Positions 48,645 to 58,790 of a stretch of 64,000 bases of DNA are shown here, in pieces. The DNA is from Saccharothrix sp. ALI-22-I (lineage in GTDB: Bacteria > Actinomycetota > Actinomycetes > Mycobacteriales > Pseudonocardiaceae), in NCBI RefSeq assembly GCF_001984175.1, contig NZ_MTQP01000051.1, positions 1-64,000 on the forward strand, written 5' to 3'. Both the position numbers and the translations under genes were made by a program. The first letter of the stretch is position 1; each line of letters starts with the position of its first letter. Under the pieces are notes generated by a model. That model was not told the DNA's origin. It made no database searches and was given only the letters and a program-made list of their open reading frames with translations.

Positions 48645-50896
48645 GCCTCACCCCGGCCGAACTGACCTCCGCCGTCTCCGGTGGCATCGGCTCCAGCCCG
48701 CAGCGGCCCGACGGGAACCTCAAGGTGCGCGGCGAGTTCGCCTACGCCTCGGACCTGTGGCACGAGGACATGATCTGGGGCGCGACCCTGCGCAGCCCGC
48801 ACCCGTACGCGCGGATCGTCTCGATCGACCTGACCGAGGCGTTGCAGGTGCCCGGTGTGTACGCGGTGCTCACGCACCAGGACGTACCGGGGCAGAACCG
48901 GTACGGCCTGGAGCACAAGGACCAGCCCGTGCTCGCTGAGGAGGTCGTGCGCTACCAGGGCGAACCGGTCGCCCTGGTAGGCGCGGACCACCCGGAGACC
49001 GCGCAGCGCGCCATGAAGCGCATCAAGGTCGAGTACGAGGTGCTCACCCCCGTCGTGGACATGGAGACCGCGGCCGACGACACGCCGCTGCACCCCGGCG
49101 GCAACCTCGTGCGGCACGTGCCCGTCCGGCGCGGCGACCAGCACGCGGAAGCCGAGGTCGTGGTCACCGGCCGGTACGAGGTCGGTATGCAGGACCAGGC
49201 GTTCCTCGGGCCCGAGTCCGGCCTGGCCGTGCCCGACGAGGAGGGCGGCGTCGACCTCTACATCGCCACCCAGTGGCTGCACGTCGACCAGGCCCAGGTC
49301 GCGGCGGCCCTGGGCCTGCCGCTGGAGCAGGTGCGGCTGACGCTGTCCGGTGTCGGCGGCGCGTTCGGCGGGCGCGAGGACCTGTCCATGCAGGTGCACG
49401 CGTGCCTGCTGGCGCTGCACACCGGCAAGCCGACCAAGATGGTCTACAACCGCGAGGAGTCGTTCTACGGCCACGTGCACCGGCACCCGGCGGTGCTGTA
49501 CTACGAGCACGGCGCGGACCACACCGGCAGGCTCGTGTACGTCAAGGCGCGGATCTACCTCGACGGCGGCGCGTACGCCTCCAGCACCGGCGCGGTGGTG
49601 GCGAACGCGGCGACGCTCGGTGTCGGCCCCTACGACGTGGACAACGTGACCGTCGACTGCTGGGGCGTCTACACGAACAACCCGCCGTGCGGCGCGATGC
49701 GCGGGTTCGGCGCGGTGCAGGCCGGGTTCGCCTACGAGTCGCAGATGGACAAGCTCGCCGAGGCGCTGGGCATGGACCCGGTGGACCTGCGGATCGTCAA
49801 CGCGATGAGCGAGGGCTCGGTCATGCCGACCGGCCAGGTGATCGACTCCGCCGCTCCGGTCGCGCAGCTGCTGAAGCTGGTAAAGGACAAGCCGATGCCG
49901 CCGCTGTCGACCGTGGTGGACCTGCGGGACATGCCCGGCGGGGTCTCCAACACCACCCACGGTGAAGGCGTGGTGCGCGGCGTGGGTTACGCCGTGGGCA
50001 TCAAGAACATCTGCTTCTCCGAGGGCTACGACGACTACTCCACCGCACGGGTCCGGTTGCAGGTCATCAACGGCGAGCCGGCCGCGTTGGCGCACACCGC
50101 GGCGGCAGAGGTCGGCCAGGGCCTGGTGACGATCATGCAGCAGATCGTGCGCACCGAACTGGGGGTGGAGCGGGTGACGATCCTGCCGATGGACACCAGC
50201 ATCGGCAACGGCGGCTCCACCTCCGCGTCCCGGCAGACCTACGTGACCGGCGGCGCGGTGAAGGCCGCCTGCGCGGCCGTGCGGGAGAAGCTGGCCAAAC
50301 TCGCCGCCAGCCGTGACCTGTCCGCTGTGGACATCGCCGGGACGGACCTCACCGGGGTGGACCTGGCCGAACTGCTGGGCGACGAGGTGATCGACGAGAC
50401 GGTCGAGTGGCGGCACCGGGCCACCGAGCCCATCGACCCGGAGACCGGTCAGGGCAACGCGCACGTGCAGTACGGGTTCGCCGCGCACCGCGCCGTGGTG
50501 GACGTGGACGTGGAGCTGGGCCTGGTGAAAGTAGTCGAGCTGGACTGCGCGCAGGACGTCGGCAAGGCGCTCAACCCGCAGGCCGTGCTGGGCCAGATCC
50601 AGGGCGGCTCGGCACAGGGCCTCGGCCTCGCGGTGATGGAGGAGATCCAGACCGCGGGCGGCAAGGTGCGCAACCCGTCGTTCACCGACTACCTGATCCC
50701 CACCGTGCTGGACATGCCGCCCATGAGCATCGACGTGCTGGAACTGGCCGACCCGCACGCCCCCTACGGTGTGCGCGGCGTCGGTGAACCACCCACCATC
50801 TCGTCCACCCCGGCCATCGTCGCGGCCATCCGCGCCGCCACCGGCCTCGCCCTGACCCGCGTGCCCGTGCGACCGGAACACATCACCGGCACCTGA
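48641..50896 (+). CDS. Xanthine dehydrogenase molybdenum-binding subunit
   Basis: A 751-residue molybdopterin-binding subunit. Motifs are GVGGAFGGREDLSMQ, PPCGAMRGFGAVQAGFAYES, GQGLVTIMQQIV, TYVTGGAVKAA, and VGEPPTISSTPAI with the catalytic Glu near the C-terminus. It hydroxylates hypoxanthine and xanthine to urate. It is the fourth gene of the operon, and its start overlaps the deaminase stop. No XdhC-type maturation gene is seen in the window. Confidence 0.95.
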   Translation: MSLTPAELTSAVSGGIGSSPQRPDGNLKVRGEFAYASDLWHEDMIWGATLRSPHPYARIVSIDLTEALQVPGVYAVLTHQDVPGQNRYGLEHKDQPVLAEEVVRYQGEPVALVGADHPETAQRAMKRIKVEYEVLTPVVDMETAADDTPLHPGGNLVRHVPVRRGDQHAEAEVVVTGRYEVGMQDQAFLGPESGLAVPDEEGGVDLYIATQWLHVDQAQVAAALGLPLEQVRLTLSGVGGAFGGREDLSMQVHACLLALHTGKPTKMVYNREESFYGHVHRHPAVLYYEHGADHTGRLVYVKARIYLDGGAYASSTGAVVANAATLGVGPYDVDNVTVDCWGVYTNNPPCGAMRGFGAVQAGFAYESQMDKLAEALGMDPVDLRIVNAMSEGSVMPTGQVIDSAAPVAQLLKLVKDKPMPPLSTVVDLRDMPGGVSNTTHGEGVVRGVGYAVGIKNICFSEGYDDYSTARVRLQVINGEPAALAHTAAAEVGQGLVTIMQQIVRTELGVERVTILPMDTSIGNGGSTSASRQTYVTGGAVKAACAAVREKLAKLAASRDLSAVDIAGTDLTGVDLAELLGDEVIDETVEWRHRATEPIDPETGQGNAHVQYGFAAHRAVVDVDVELGLVKVVELDCAQDVGKALNPQAVLGQIQGGSAQGLGLAVMEEIQTAGGKVRNPSFTDYLIPTVLDMPPMSIDVLELADPHAPYGVRGVGEPPTISSTPAIVAAIRAATGLALTRVPVRPEHITGT

Positions 50897-50962
50897 TCCC
50901 CGCCCCCGCCACGCCCACCACGCTCGTCGTGGCCGGTACGCGCGCGCCCTGAGGAGCACCCC

Positions 50963-51445
50963 ATGACCACGTCCGTCTCCCCCGACCACGCCTGGCTGCG
51001 CGAGTCGATCGAGCTCGCCACGCGCAACGTCGCCGCAGGTGGCGGCCCGTTCGGCGCGGTGATCATCCGCGCCGGCGAGGTGATCGCCACCGGCACCAAC
51101 CAGGTCACCCCGACGCTGGACCCGACCGCGCACGCCGAGGTCGTCGCCATCCGCGCGGCCTGCCAGGCCGTGGGCGACTTCCGGCTCACCGGCTGCGTGC
51201 TGGTGTCGTCGTGCGAGCCGTGCCCGCTGTGCCTGTCCGCCGCACTGTGGGCGCGGGTCGACCGGGTCGTCTACGCCGCCGACCGGCACGACGCCGCCGC
51301 GGCCGGGTTCGACGATCGCGAGTTCTACGAGTTGTTCGGCCGGCCCCGCGACACGTGGAGCCTGCCGGTGCACCAGATCTCCACGGGCGAGGACAACGCG
51401 CCGTTCACCGCGTGGCTGTCCCGGACCGACCGCGTCGACTACTAG
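50963..51445 (+). CDS. Guanine deaminase-type nucleoside/nucleobase deaminase
   Basis: A 160-residue cytidine-deaminase-fold enzyme with zinc ligands HAE (TAHAEVVAI) and CEPCPLCLSA. The N-terminal GGGPFGAVI and C-terminal EDNAPFTAWL fit GuaD guanine deaminases, which make xanthine. It follows the xanthine dehydrogenase by 66 bp with its own GAGGAG, completing guanine to xanthine to urate. The exact base is inferred from context. Confidence 0.9.
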   Translation: MTTSVSPDHAWLRESIELATRNVAAGGGPFGAVIIRAGEVIATGTNQVTPTLDPTAHAEVVAIRAACQAVGDFRLTGCVLVSSCEPCPLCLSAALWARVDRVVYAADRHDAAAAGFDDREFYELFGRPRDTWSLPVHQISTGEDNAPFTAWLSRTDRVDY

Positions 51446-51592
51446 CCGGAGCCGGTCCACAAGATGAGCTAGTTCCTTGGTCATGAGCCCAGGTTCGGCG
51501 GAATTCCCGGACTCCGCACCAACTTCTTCGCCGGCTGTGGACAGCTCCGGGGCCATGGATAACTTCACGACCGAGGAGGCACCCGATGGTGC

Positions 51593-52210
51593 CTAAGCGC
51601 CCAGCAGACCGCGTTCGTAGGCCACCGCGACAGCGGCGGCACGGTCCTTCACGCCGAGCTTGGCGTAGACGTGCACCAGGTGCGTCTTCACCGTCGCCTC
51701 GCTGATGAAGAGCTTCGCCGCCGCCTCGCGGTTCGTGCACCCGCGCGCGATCAGGCCCAACACCTCCACCTCGCGGTCGCTCAACGGCTCCGCCGCAGGC
51801 TGCCGCACCTGACCCACCAGCCGGGTCGCCACCGACGGCGACAGCACCGCCTGTCCCCTGGCCGCCGAACGCACCGCCCGGAACAGTTCCTCCCGGGGCG
51901 TGTCCTTCAAGAGGTACCCGGTAGCGCCGGCCTTGATCGCGGGCAGCACGTCACTGTCCGTGTCGTACGTGGTCAGCACCAGCACACGGGTCGGGAAGTC
52001 GCGCAACTGTTCGATGGCCGTGACGCCGTCCACACCGGGCATCCGCAGGTCCATCAGCACGACGTCCGGCCGCACGGCCCGCACTACCGTCACCGCCTCC
52101 GCGCCGTCCGCCGCCTCACCCACCACCTCGACGTCACCAGCGCCGGCGAGCATCCCGCGCAGCCCGTCGCGCACCACCGGGTGGTCGTCCACGATCACCA
52201 CGCGGATCAC
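51593..52210 (-). CDS. NarL/LuxR-family response regulator
   Basis: A 205-residue response regulator. The receiver domain has VVIVDDHPVVRDGL, phosphorylatable Asp in VVLMDLRMPG, and VLTTYD. The LuxR HTH is LSDREVEVLGLIARGCTNRE followed by KLFISEATVKTHL. GTG 52210 overlaps the kinase stop. It is the last gene of the ABC/two-component operon and probably controls the exporter. Confidence 0.95.
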   Translation of the reverse strand: MIRVVIVDDHPVVRDGLRGMLAGAGDVEVVGEAADGAEAVTVVRAVRPDVVLMDLRMPGVDGVTAIEQLRDFPTRVLVLTTYDTDSDVLPAIKAGATGYLLKDTPREELFRAVRSAARGQAVLSPSVATRLVGQVRQPAAEPLSDREVEVLGLIARGCTNREAAAKLFISEATVKTHLVHVYAKLGVKDRAAAVAVAYERGLLGA

Positions 52211-53412
52211 CGGGCAACCTCCGCCGGGATCGCGGGCACGGACGCGGACACCGCCGTGCCGCCGCCCGGCTCGGACTCCACGACCAGCGCGCCCGCCAGG
52301 CGGGACACCCGCTGCCGCATTCCGACCAGCCCGAATCCGTCCGTCCGCACCGTCGGGTCGAACCCGGCGCCGTCGTCGCGCACGTCCAACGTCACCACGT
52401 CCTCCATGTACGACAACGTCAACCCGACGCGCGAGGCGCCGGCGTGCTTGGCCACGTTGGTCAACGCCTCCTGCGCGGCGCGCAGCAACGTCACTTCCAC
52501 CTCGGGGTGCAGAGCGCGCGCTGCACCCGTCGTGTGCACCGACGCAGGCACCCCCGTTTGGTCCATCCATCCCGCAGCGACCTCGGCCAACGCGTCCGGC
52601 AGGTTCGCGCCCTCCAAGGCGGGCGGGCTGAGGGCGTGCACGGAACGGCGCGCCTCGGCCAGGTTCTCCCGCGCCAGCCGCAACGCCGTTTCGACGTGCC
52701 GGGGCGGGTTCTCGTCCGCCTGGAGCTGCGTGATGATGCCGGTGAACCCCTGGGCGAGCGTGTCGTGGATCTCCCGCGCCAACCGCTGCCGCTCGTCCAG
52801 CACGCCCGCCTCCCGGGCCTGGATGAGCAACTGGGCGTGCAGGCCCGCGTTCTCCTCCATCATCGCCGCCATCTCGGCGACCATCTCCTTGCGCCGCCGG
52901 GACTGCTCCGTCGTGACGTGGCCCAGCATGGTGAACGTGGAGGCGATCGTCACGATGACCAGGACGACGGCCAGATAGATCAGGATCGGCCCCACCTCCG
53001 CCGGCGGGAGGCCGCCGAACAGGGACGTCGCCGCCAGCACACCGGTGGCCGCCACCCCGGCCAACTTCCACCGGCCGGGCAGCACTTCGATGGCGTAGAT
53101 GTACCCGGCGAAGGAGTAGAACCCGAACATCGGGTCGCGCAGCCCCAGCACCGCGTACGCCACCAGGACACCGACGAAGAACACCGCCATCAGACCGGGG
53201 CGGGAGCGCCAGCCGGGGTGCAGGGTGAACCACCACAGCATCCACAGGCCGGTCGCCACCGCGATGCCGACGTTGACCGCCTTGGTCTGCCCCGGGTCCG
53301 TCCCGATCACCAGGTACATGGCGGTCGTCAGCACCAGGACGAAGTACGGGATGGCGTGCCCGGCGACGTCCAGCCGCCGTTCCCAGGTGTCCAGCGCGTC
53401 CGTCACGGGCAC
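52207..53412 (-). CDS. NarL-type (HisKA_3) sensor histidine kinase
   Basis: A 401-residue kinase. About five membrane helices fill residues 20-165. The H-box RQRLAREIHDTLAQGFTGI holds the phosphorylated His. The HATPase domain has QEALTNVAKHAGAS and VRDDGAGFDP. It partners with the overlapping response regulator. The start is GTG 53412, with a second GTG two codons on. It is 3 bp from the permease gene. The compact membrane sensor suggests sensing of membrane-active compounds, as in LnrJ/BceS-like systems. Confidence 0.93.
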   Translation of the reverse strand: MPVTDALDTWERRLDVAGHAIPYFVLVLTTAMYLVIGTDPGQTKAVNVGIAVATGLWMLWWFTLHPGWRSRPGLMAVFFVGVLVAYAVLGLRDPMFGFYSFAGYIYAIEVLPGRWKLAGVAATGVLAATSLFGGLPPAEVGPILIYLAVVLVIVTIASTFTMLGHVTTEQSRRRKEMVAEMAAMMEENAGLHAQLLIQAREAGVLDERQRLAREIHDTLAQGFTGIITQLQADENPPRHVETALRLARENLAEARRSVHALSPPALEGANLPDALAEVAAGWMDQTGVPASVHTTGAARALHPEVEVTLLRAAQEALTNVAKHAGASRVGLTLSYMEDVVTLDVRDDGAGFDPTVRTDGFGLVGMRQRVSRLAGALVVESEPGGGTAVSASVPAIPAEVAR

Positions 53413-53415
53413 CCC

Positions 53416-54141
53416 CTACTCCCAGCGGAACGACTTCGCCGCGACCGTACCGGCTGCCAGCGTGATCAGGGCCAGGACGGCGAGTTGCACCGGGTCCGGC
53501 GCGATGCCCAGCCACGACTCCTGCAACGCGCCGACGCCCGGCGGCAGGTACTCGCCGACGCGGATCAGGAACTCCGGCATCAGGAACCGGGGCAGGTACG
53601 CGCCGCCGAAGAACATGACCAGCATGAACGCCACGGTCGACCAGCCACCCGCGGACCGCGCGTTCGGCGCCCACGCCGCGACCAGCAGGCCCAGGGCGGA
53701 CAGCGACAACATGCCCAGCAGGCACGTCGCCAGGAACCCGAGCGGGTGGTGCGGCAGGTCGATGTCGAACACCAACCGGCCCACCAGCATGAGCAGCACG
53801 ATGGAGATCACGCCCGCGAGCAGGTTGACGACGACCTGGGCGATCAGCAGGCGTGCCGGGTGGACCGGGGTGGTGGAGAAGCGGCGCAGCACGCCCTTCT
53901 CCCGGTAGGTGGCGACGGTGGCGGGCAGCTTGTTCAAGCCCAGGAACGCCAACGCGATCACCACCAGGGTGGACACGTAGGCGTCGATGAACCGCAGGTT
54001 GCCGAAAGTCGGGTCCGGAGTGCGCAACGCGGGGATCGCGCCGAGCACCAGCAGCAGGATGGTCGGGAAGAGGACGGCGAACACCACCGCGCTCGGCTCG
54101 CGCAGGAACAGCTTCCACTCGGTGTTGACGATCTTCAGCAT
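53416..54141 (-). CDS. ABC-2 type transporter permease
   Basis: A 241-residue membrane protein with six hydrophobic segments, starting with LREPSAVVFAVLFPTILLLV and containing YREKGVLRRFSTTPVHPARL, typical of ABC-2 exporters. It forms the pore for the ATPase encoded 5 bp upstream. The likely role is export of a drug or lipid-like molecule. Confidence 0.92.
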   Translation of the reverse strand: MLKIVNTEWKLFLREPSAVVFAVLFPTILLLVLGAIPALRTPDPTFGNLRFIDAYVSTLVVIALAFLGLNKLPATVATYREKGVLRRFSTTPVHPARLLIAQVVVNLLAGVISIVLLMLVGRLVFDIDLPHHPLGFLATCLLGMLSLSALGLLVAAWAPNARSAGGWSTVAFMLVMFFGGAYLPRFLMPEFLIRVGEYLPPGVGALQESWLGIAPDPVQLAVLALITLAAGTVAAKSFRWE

Positions 54142-54146
54142 TGTCC

Positions 54147-55055
54147 CTACTCCGTGAGCGCGCGGCCGGTGAGGCGGATGAAGGCGTCGTCCAGGTCCGC
54201 CTGCTCGACGCGCAGGTCGGCGGCGACGATCTGGTTGCGGGCCAGGACGGACGTGACGGCGTGCAGCAGGTTGCCCGTTCCTGTCACAACGAGCTGCGGT
54301 CCGTGCTTCTCGACCTGTGAGACCTCGGGCAGCTCTTCCAGCAGCACGACGTCGAACGGCGTGGTCGGCCGGAACCGGACCCGCTGCTCACCGTCCACTC
54401 GGGACACCAGCCCGGCCGGGCTGTCCACCGCGACGAGCCTGCCCGCGTCGATCAGGGCGATCCGGTCGCACAGCCGCTCGGCCTCTTCCATGAAGTGGGT
54501 GACCAGGACGACCGTGACGCCGGCGTCGCGGATCTGCTCGACCAGGCTCCACGTGTCGCGGCGTGCCTGCGGGTCCAGGCCCGTGGTGAGCTCGTCCAGC
54601 ACGGCCACCTTGGGCTTGCCGATCAGCGCCAACGCGATGGAGACGCGTTGCTTCTGACCGCCGGAGAGCTTGCGGTACTCGGTCTTGGCGCGATCGGCCA
54701 GGCCCAGGCGCGCGAGCAGTTCACGCCAGTCGGCGGGGTCGCGGTAGAAGGAGGCGTAGAGGTCCAGCGCCTCGCCGACCCGGATGCGGTCGGGCAGTTC
54801 GCTCTGCTGCAGCTGCACGCCCAGGCGGGTGCGCAGCCGCGCCCGGTCGCGTTGCGGGTCCAGGCCGTCGACCCTGATGGTGCCGCCGTCCGGCGAGCGC
54901 AGCCCCTCGACGCACTCGACGGTCGTGGTCTTTCCCGCCCCGTTCGGACCGAGGATTCCGAAGATCTCCCCCTCGTCGACGGCGAACGAGACGCCGTCCA
55001 CCGCGACTTTCTGGTCGTACCTCTTGACGAGGTCGACCACCTCGATGATTGCCAT
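54147..55055 (-). CDS. ABC transporter ATP-binding protein (DrrA-like exporter)
   Basis: A 302-residue ATPase. Walker A GPNGAGKTT, signature LSGGQKQRVSIALAL, Walker B VAVLDELTTGLDP (Leu replaces the usual Pro after DE) and switch VTHFMEEAE. A C-terminal DUF4162-type tail runs to DDAFIRLTGRAL. It powers the ABC-2 permease; relatives pump antibiotics. ATG 55055 is preferred over upstream starts. A perfect 22-bp palindrome lies 57 bp before it, a likely operator. Confidence 0.94.
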   Translation of the reverse strand: MAIIEVVDLVKRYDQKVAVDGVSFAVDEGEIFGILGPNGAGKTTTVECVEGLRSPDGGTIRVDGLDPQRDRARLRTRLGVQLQQSELPDRIRVGEALDLYASFYRDPADWRELLARLGLADRAKTEYRKLSGGQKQRVSIALALIGKPKVAVLDELTTGLDPQARRDTWSLVEQIRDAGVTVVLVTHFMEEAERLCDRIALIDAGRLVAVDSPAGLVSRVDGEQRVRFRPTTPFDVVLLEELPEVSQVEKHGPQLVVTGTGNLLHAVTSVLARNQIVAADLRVEQADLDDAFIRLTGRALTE

Positions 55056-55111
55056 GCGTCCAGCGTCGTCGCGGCGGCGTTCGTCCGGATCACTCGGCGG
55101 GCCAGATCTCG

Positions 55112-55133
55112 GATCAACCGATCGGTTGATCCC
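55112..55133. promoter_or_regulatory. Perfect 22-bp palindrome, putative TetR-type operator
   Basis: Both arms read GGATCAACCGA toward the centre at 55122/55123. It sits 57-78 bp upstream of the ABC ATPase start. Length and symmetry fit a TetR-family operator, and a TetR gene lies next to it. Assignment to that regulator is by proximity. Confidence 0.6.
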
Positions 55134-55184
55134 CCGTAGACCACCCTGAACCCTCGCTGGGTGTTCTGAGCGTTGAATTCGGCT

Positions 55185-55272
55185 GTTCCGAACGTTGGAC
55201 ACGCACGTTCTGAACGTTGGACACGCGCGTTCCGAAGGTTGGACACGCGCGAGTTGAGTGTTCGACTCTCGG
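55185..55272. repeat. 22-bp intergenic tandem repeats
   Basis: Units 55185-55206, 55207-55228 and 55229-55250 share GTTC(C/T)GAA(C/G)GTTGGAC and ACGC; a fourth (55251-55272) is degenerate. GTTGGAC(A/T)CGCG recurs once more near 55282. Each unit starts with the small palindrome GTTCnGAAC. They lie between the TetR gene and the ABC operon. Confidence 0.75.
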
Positions 55273-55301
55273 GGGCTGGGGGTTGGACTCGCGGGGGTGG
55301 T

Positions 55302-55892
55302 TTAGGTGGTGAGGCCGTGTAGGACCTGGGTGATCAGGGCGGTGACCACTGATTCGTTGTGGGGTTGGTCGCCGGGGCGGAGGGTGCGGGCGGCGGCTTC
55401 GACGGCGCCGTGGATCAGGGTGGCGCGGAGGGCGGGCGCGGGGACGTCGGCCTCGGCCAGGACGTCGGTCAGGGGGGCCAGGAGCTTTTCGTGTTCGGCG
55501 CGGATCTGGGTGCGGGCGGATTCGGGGAGTGTGTGGGCGGAGAGGGCTACGACGGCGCTGTGGCTGCCGTCGGCGATGATCTCCAGCTCGGTGCGGAGGT
55601 AGGCCTCGATCTTGGCCTCGACGCCGTCCACCGAGCGCACCGCGTCGACCAGCTTGCGCGCCCACTCCGGCAGCTCGTCGGACACGATGGCGGCGACCAG
55701 CTCCTCGCGGGAGCGGAAGTACTCGTACAGGCTCGGCCGCGACAGCCCGACGCGGCGGGCCAGCGACGCGAGGGTCAGCGCGTCCGCGCCCTCCGAGGCG
55801 ACGATGTCGCGTCCCGCGTCCAGCAGGTCCCGCAGCCGGTTCGCGCGGTGCTGCGCCAGGGTGTCGGCGCTGATCCTGGGCACGCGCCACAT
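55302..55892 (-). CDS. TetR-family transcriptional regulator
   Basis: A 196-residue TetR protein. The N-terminal HTH reads LTLASLARRVGLSRPSLYEY then FRSREELVAAI; a helical ligand domain follows. ATG 55892 is taken as the start, GTG 55883 being close. It is divergent from the small monooxygenase gene and precedes the ABC/two-component operon by 246 bp on the same strand. It may repress either; palindromes are present at both places. Confidence 0.92.
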   Translation of the reverse strand: MWRVPRISADTLAQHRANRLRDLLDAGRDIVASEGADALTLASLARRVGLSRPSLYEYFRSREELVAAIVSDELPEWARKLVDAVRSVDGVEAKIEAYLRTELEIIADGSHSAVVALSAHTLPESARTQIRAEHEKLLAPLTDVLAEADVPAPALRATLIHGAVEAAARTLRPGDQPHNESVVTALITQVLHGLTT

Positions 55893-55927
55893 CCTAACCC
55901 TTGCTTTACCGACGCGCCGTTGGGATA

Positions 55928-55950
55928 GTTCCCTACACAGCGTCGGGAAC
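55928..55950. promoter_or_regulatory. Inverted repeat GTTCCC-N11-GGGAAC upstream of the monooxygenase gene
   Basis: A 6-bp inverted repeat with an 11-bp spacer between the divergent TetR and monooxygenase genes, ending 14 bp before the monooxygenase ATG. It could bind a dimeric regulator. Confidence 0.35.
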
Positions 55951-55964
55951 CACGGAGGTGTCGG

Positions 55965-56279
55965 ATGTTCGTCGCGACCAACCGGTTGTTCGTCCCCGCC
56001 GAGCGCGCCGAGGAGTTCGAGGCGCACTTCAGGAACAACATGCGCACCTACCTGCCCGGCGTTCCCGGCCTGCGCCGCAGCACGTTGCTCCGCCCCACCC
56101 GCCCGGACCAGCCGTACGTGTCGGTCAATGAGTTCGACAGCGAGGACGACTTCCGCGCCTGGGTCGCGTCGGACTCGTTCAAGGAGGCGCACAAGCGCAA
56201 CGCCGGCATCGCCCGCCACGTGACGGGCAACGCCGTGGAGACCTTCCAGCCGTCGGAAGACCTCGTACTCCTCACCTGA
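55965..56279 (+). CDS. Antibiotic biosynthesis monooxygenase (ABM/IsdG-like) domain protein
   Basis: A 104-residue dimeric ferredoxin-like-fold protein. It opens with FVATNRLFV, then EEFEAHFRN, PGLRRSTLLRP and YVSVNEFDSEDDFRAWVASD, followed by FKEAHKRNAG. The ABM fold includes haem-degrading IsdG/MhuD enzymes; the His in FKEAH is at the position used for haem binding there. ATG 55965 has GGAGG upstream. It is divergent from the TetR gene. Confidence 0.85.
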   Translation: MFVATNRLFVPAERAEEFEAHFRNNMRTYLPGVPGLRRSTLLRPTRPDQPYVSVNEFDSEDDFRAWVASDSFKEAHKRNAGIARHVTGNAVETFQPSEDLVLLT

Positions 56280-56294
56280 ACAGCGTGATCACCA

Positions 56295-56918
56295 TTACGG
56301 GATGGTGATCGCCTTCATCCGGTTGATCTCGTCGGTCTGGGACGCGACCACGTCGTTGGCCATCTCCTCGACCCGCACGTCGGAACCGGTGGACAGCAGC
56401 TCGATCGCCATCTGCAACGCGCCTTCGTGGTGGGCGATCATCAGCTGGAGGTAGAGCCGGTCGAAGTCCGCGCCACTGGCCGCCTTCAACGCGGCCAACT
56501 GCTCGTCGGTGGCCATGCCGGGCATGGACTCGTGGTCCACGTCCGGCAGGTCGGCGCTGTGACCGTGCGTGGACGCGCTCTCGGCGAACTGCCGCTGCCA
56601 CTGCTCCATGGCGCCGATCTCCGGGCCCTGCGCGTCGTAGATCCGCGAGGCCAGACCGCGCACGGTCTCGTTCTGCGCGCGCTCCGGCGCCAGCGCGGAC
56701 ATGTCCAACGCCTGCTTGTGGTGCACGATCATGCGGGCCACGTACTTCAGGTCCGCCTCGCTCGGCGCGACCCACCGGTCGGTGCCGATGTCGTCCGGCG
56801 ACAACGTCTGCGCCTGCTCACCAGGGCCTTGCGGCGCGATGATCGGCGGCTGGTCCCCCGCCTGCGCGGTGCACCCCGCCAGGACGGCGATAAGCACCGC
56901 GACGAACACGATCCGCAT
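56295..56918 (-). CDS. DUF305 lipoprotein
   Basis: A 207-residue lipoprotein: signal sequence with lipobox VLAGC (Cys at 16), then a DUF305 ferritin-like helical domain. The repeated histidine/methionine motifs are MIVHHKQALDMSALA and MIAHHEGALQMAIELL. DUF305 proteins are often near copper-handling genes and their His/Met motifs suggest metal binding, but the role is unproven. It is convergent with the monooxygenase gene and divergent from the LVIVD gene. Confidence 0.9.
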   Translation of the reverse strand: MRIVFVAVLIAVLAGCTAQAGDQPPIIAPQGPGEQAQTLSPDDIGTDRWVAPSEADLKYVARMIVHHKQALDMSALAPERAQNETVRGLASRIYDAQGPEIGAMEQWQRQFAESASTHGHSADLPDVDHESMPGMATDEQLAALKAASGADFDRLYLQLMIAHHEGALQMAIELLSTGSDVRVEEMANDVVASQTDEINRMKAITIP

Positions 56919-57071
56919 CCCACTACCCCCTAAGACCTCCGGTCGGCAGCCAACGTACCCGTCGGGTCCCGGCGGCCGAAAGCCAGAAGATTCCCAACGA
57001 ATGGGCCTAGTCCTTAGCGTTGCGAAGGGGCGATACTGCGGGCCCTGCACTGGGTGGAAGGGGAACCTGAA

Positions 57072-58571
<1,500 letters not shown>

Positions 58572-58603
58572 CCCGGACGGCCTAGCCGTTGGAGACACCA
58601 GGA

Positions 58604-58635
58604 GGGGCCCGCCGCGCGGTCGCGGCGGGCCCCTT
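58604..58635 (+). terminator. Terminator after the LVIVD gene
   Basis: A 14-bp perfect stem (58604-58617 with 58622-58635) around CGGT, followed by TCGTC; 33 bp after the stop. Confidence 0.85.
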
Positions 58636-58790
58636 CGTCCGCACCGCCCGTGAACATTGCATATCCCCCCTTTTAAAACCGCATTTTCGCGGACCTGTAC
58701 TCCTTGGTGGTGAATTAGTTCGCGGTCGGCCCTACCGCGAGTAGGATCGACGTGATTCCTCTTCACGAATTCCTCGCGAGGAGTATTCCC

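Noticed and set aside
47669..51568. 1299-codon minus-strand open frame opposite the purine operon
   Set aside because: Val/His/Arg-rich antisense shadow; the plus strand encodes clear xanthine dehydrogenase subunits.
51555..51596. 13-codon plus-strand ORF (MDNFTTEEAPDGA)
   Set aside because: Overlaps the response regulator stop, has no good ribosome binding site and is too short to support.
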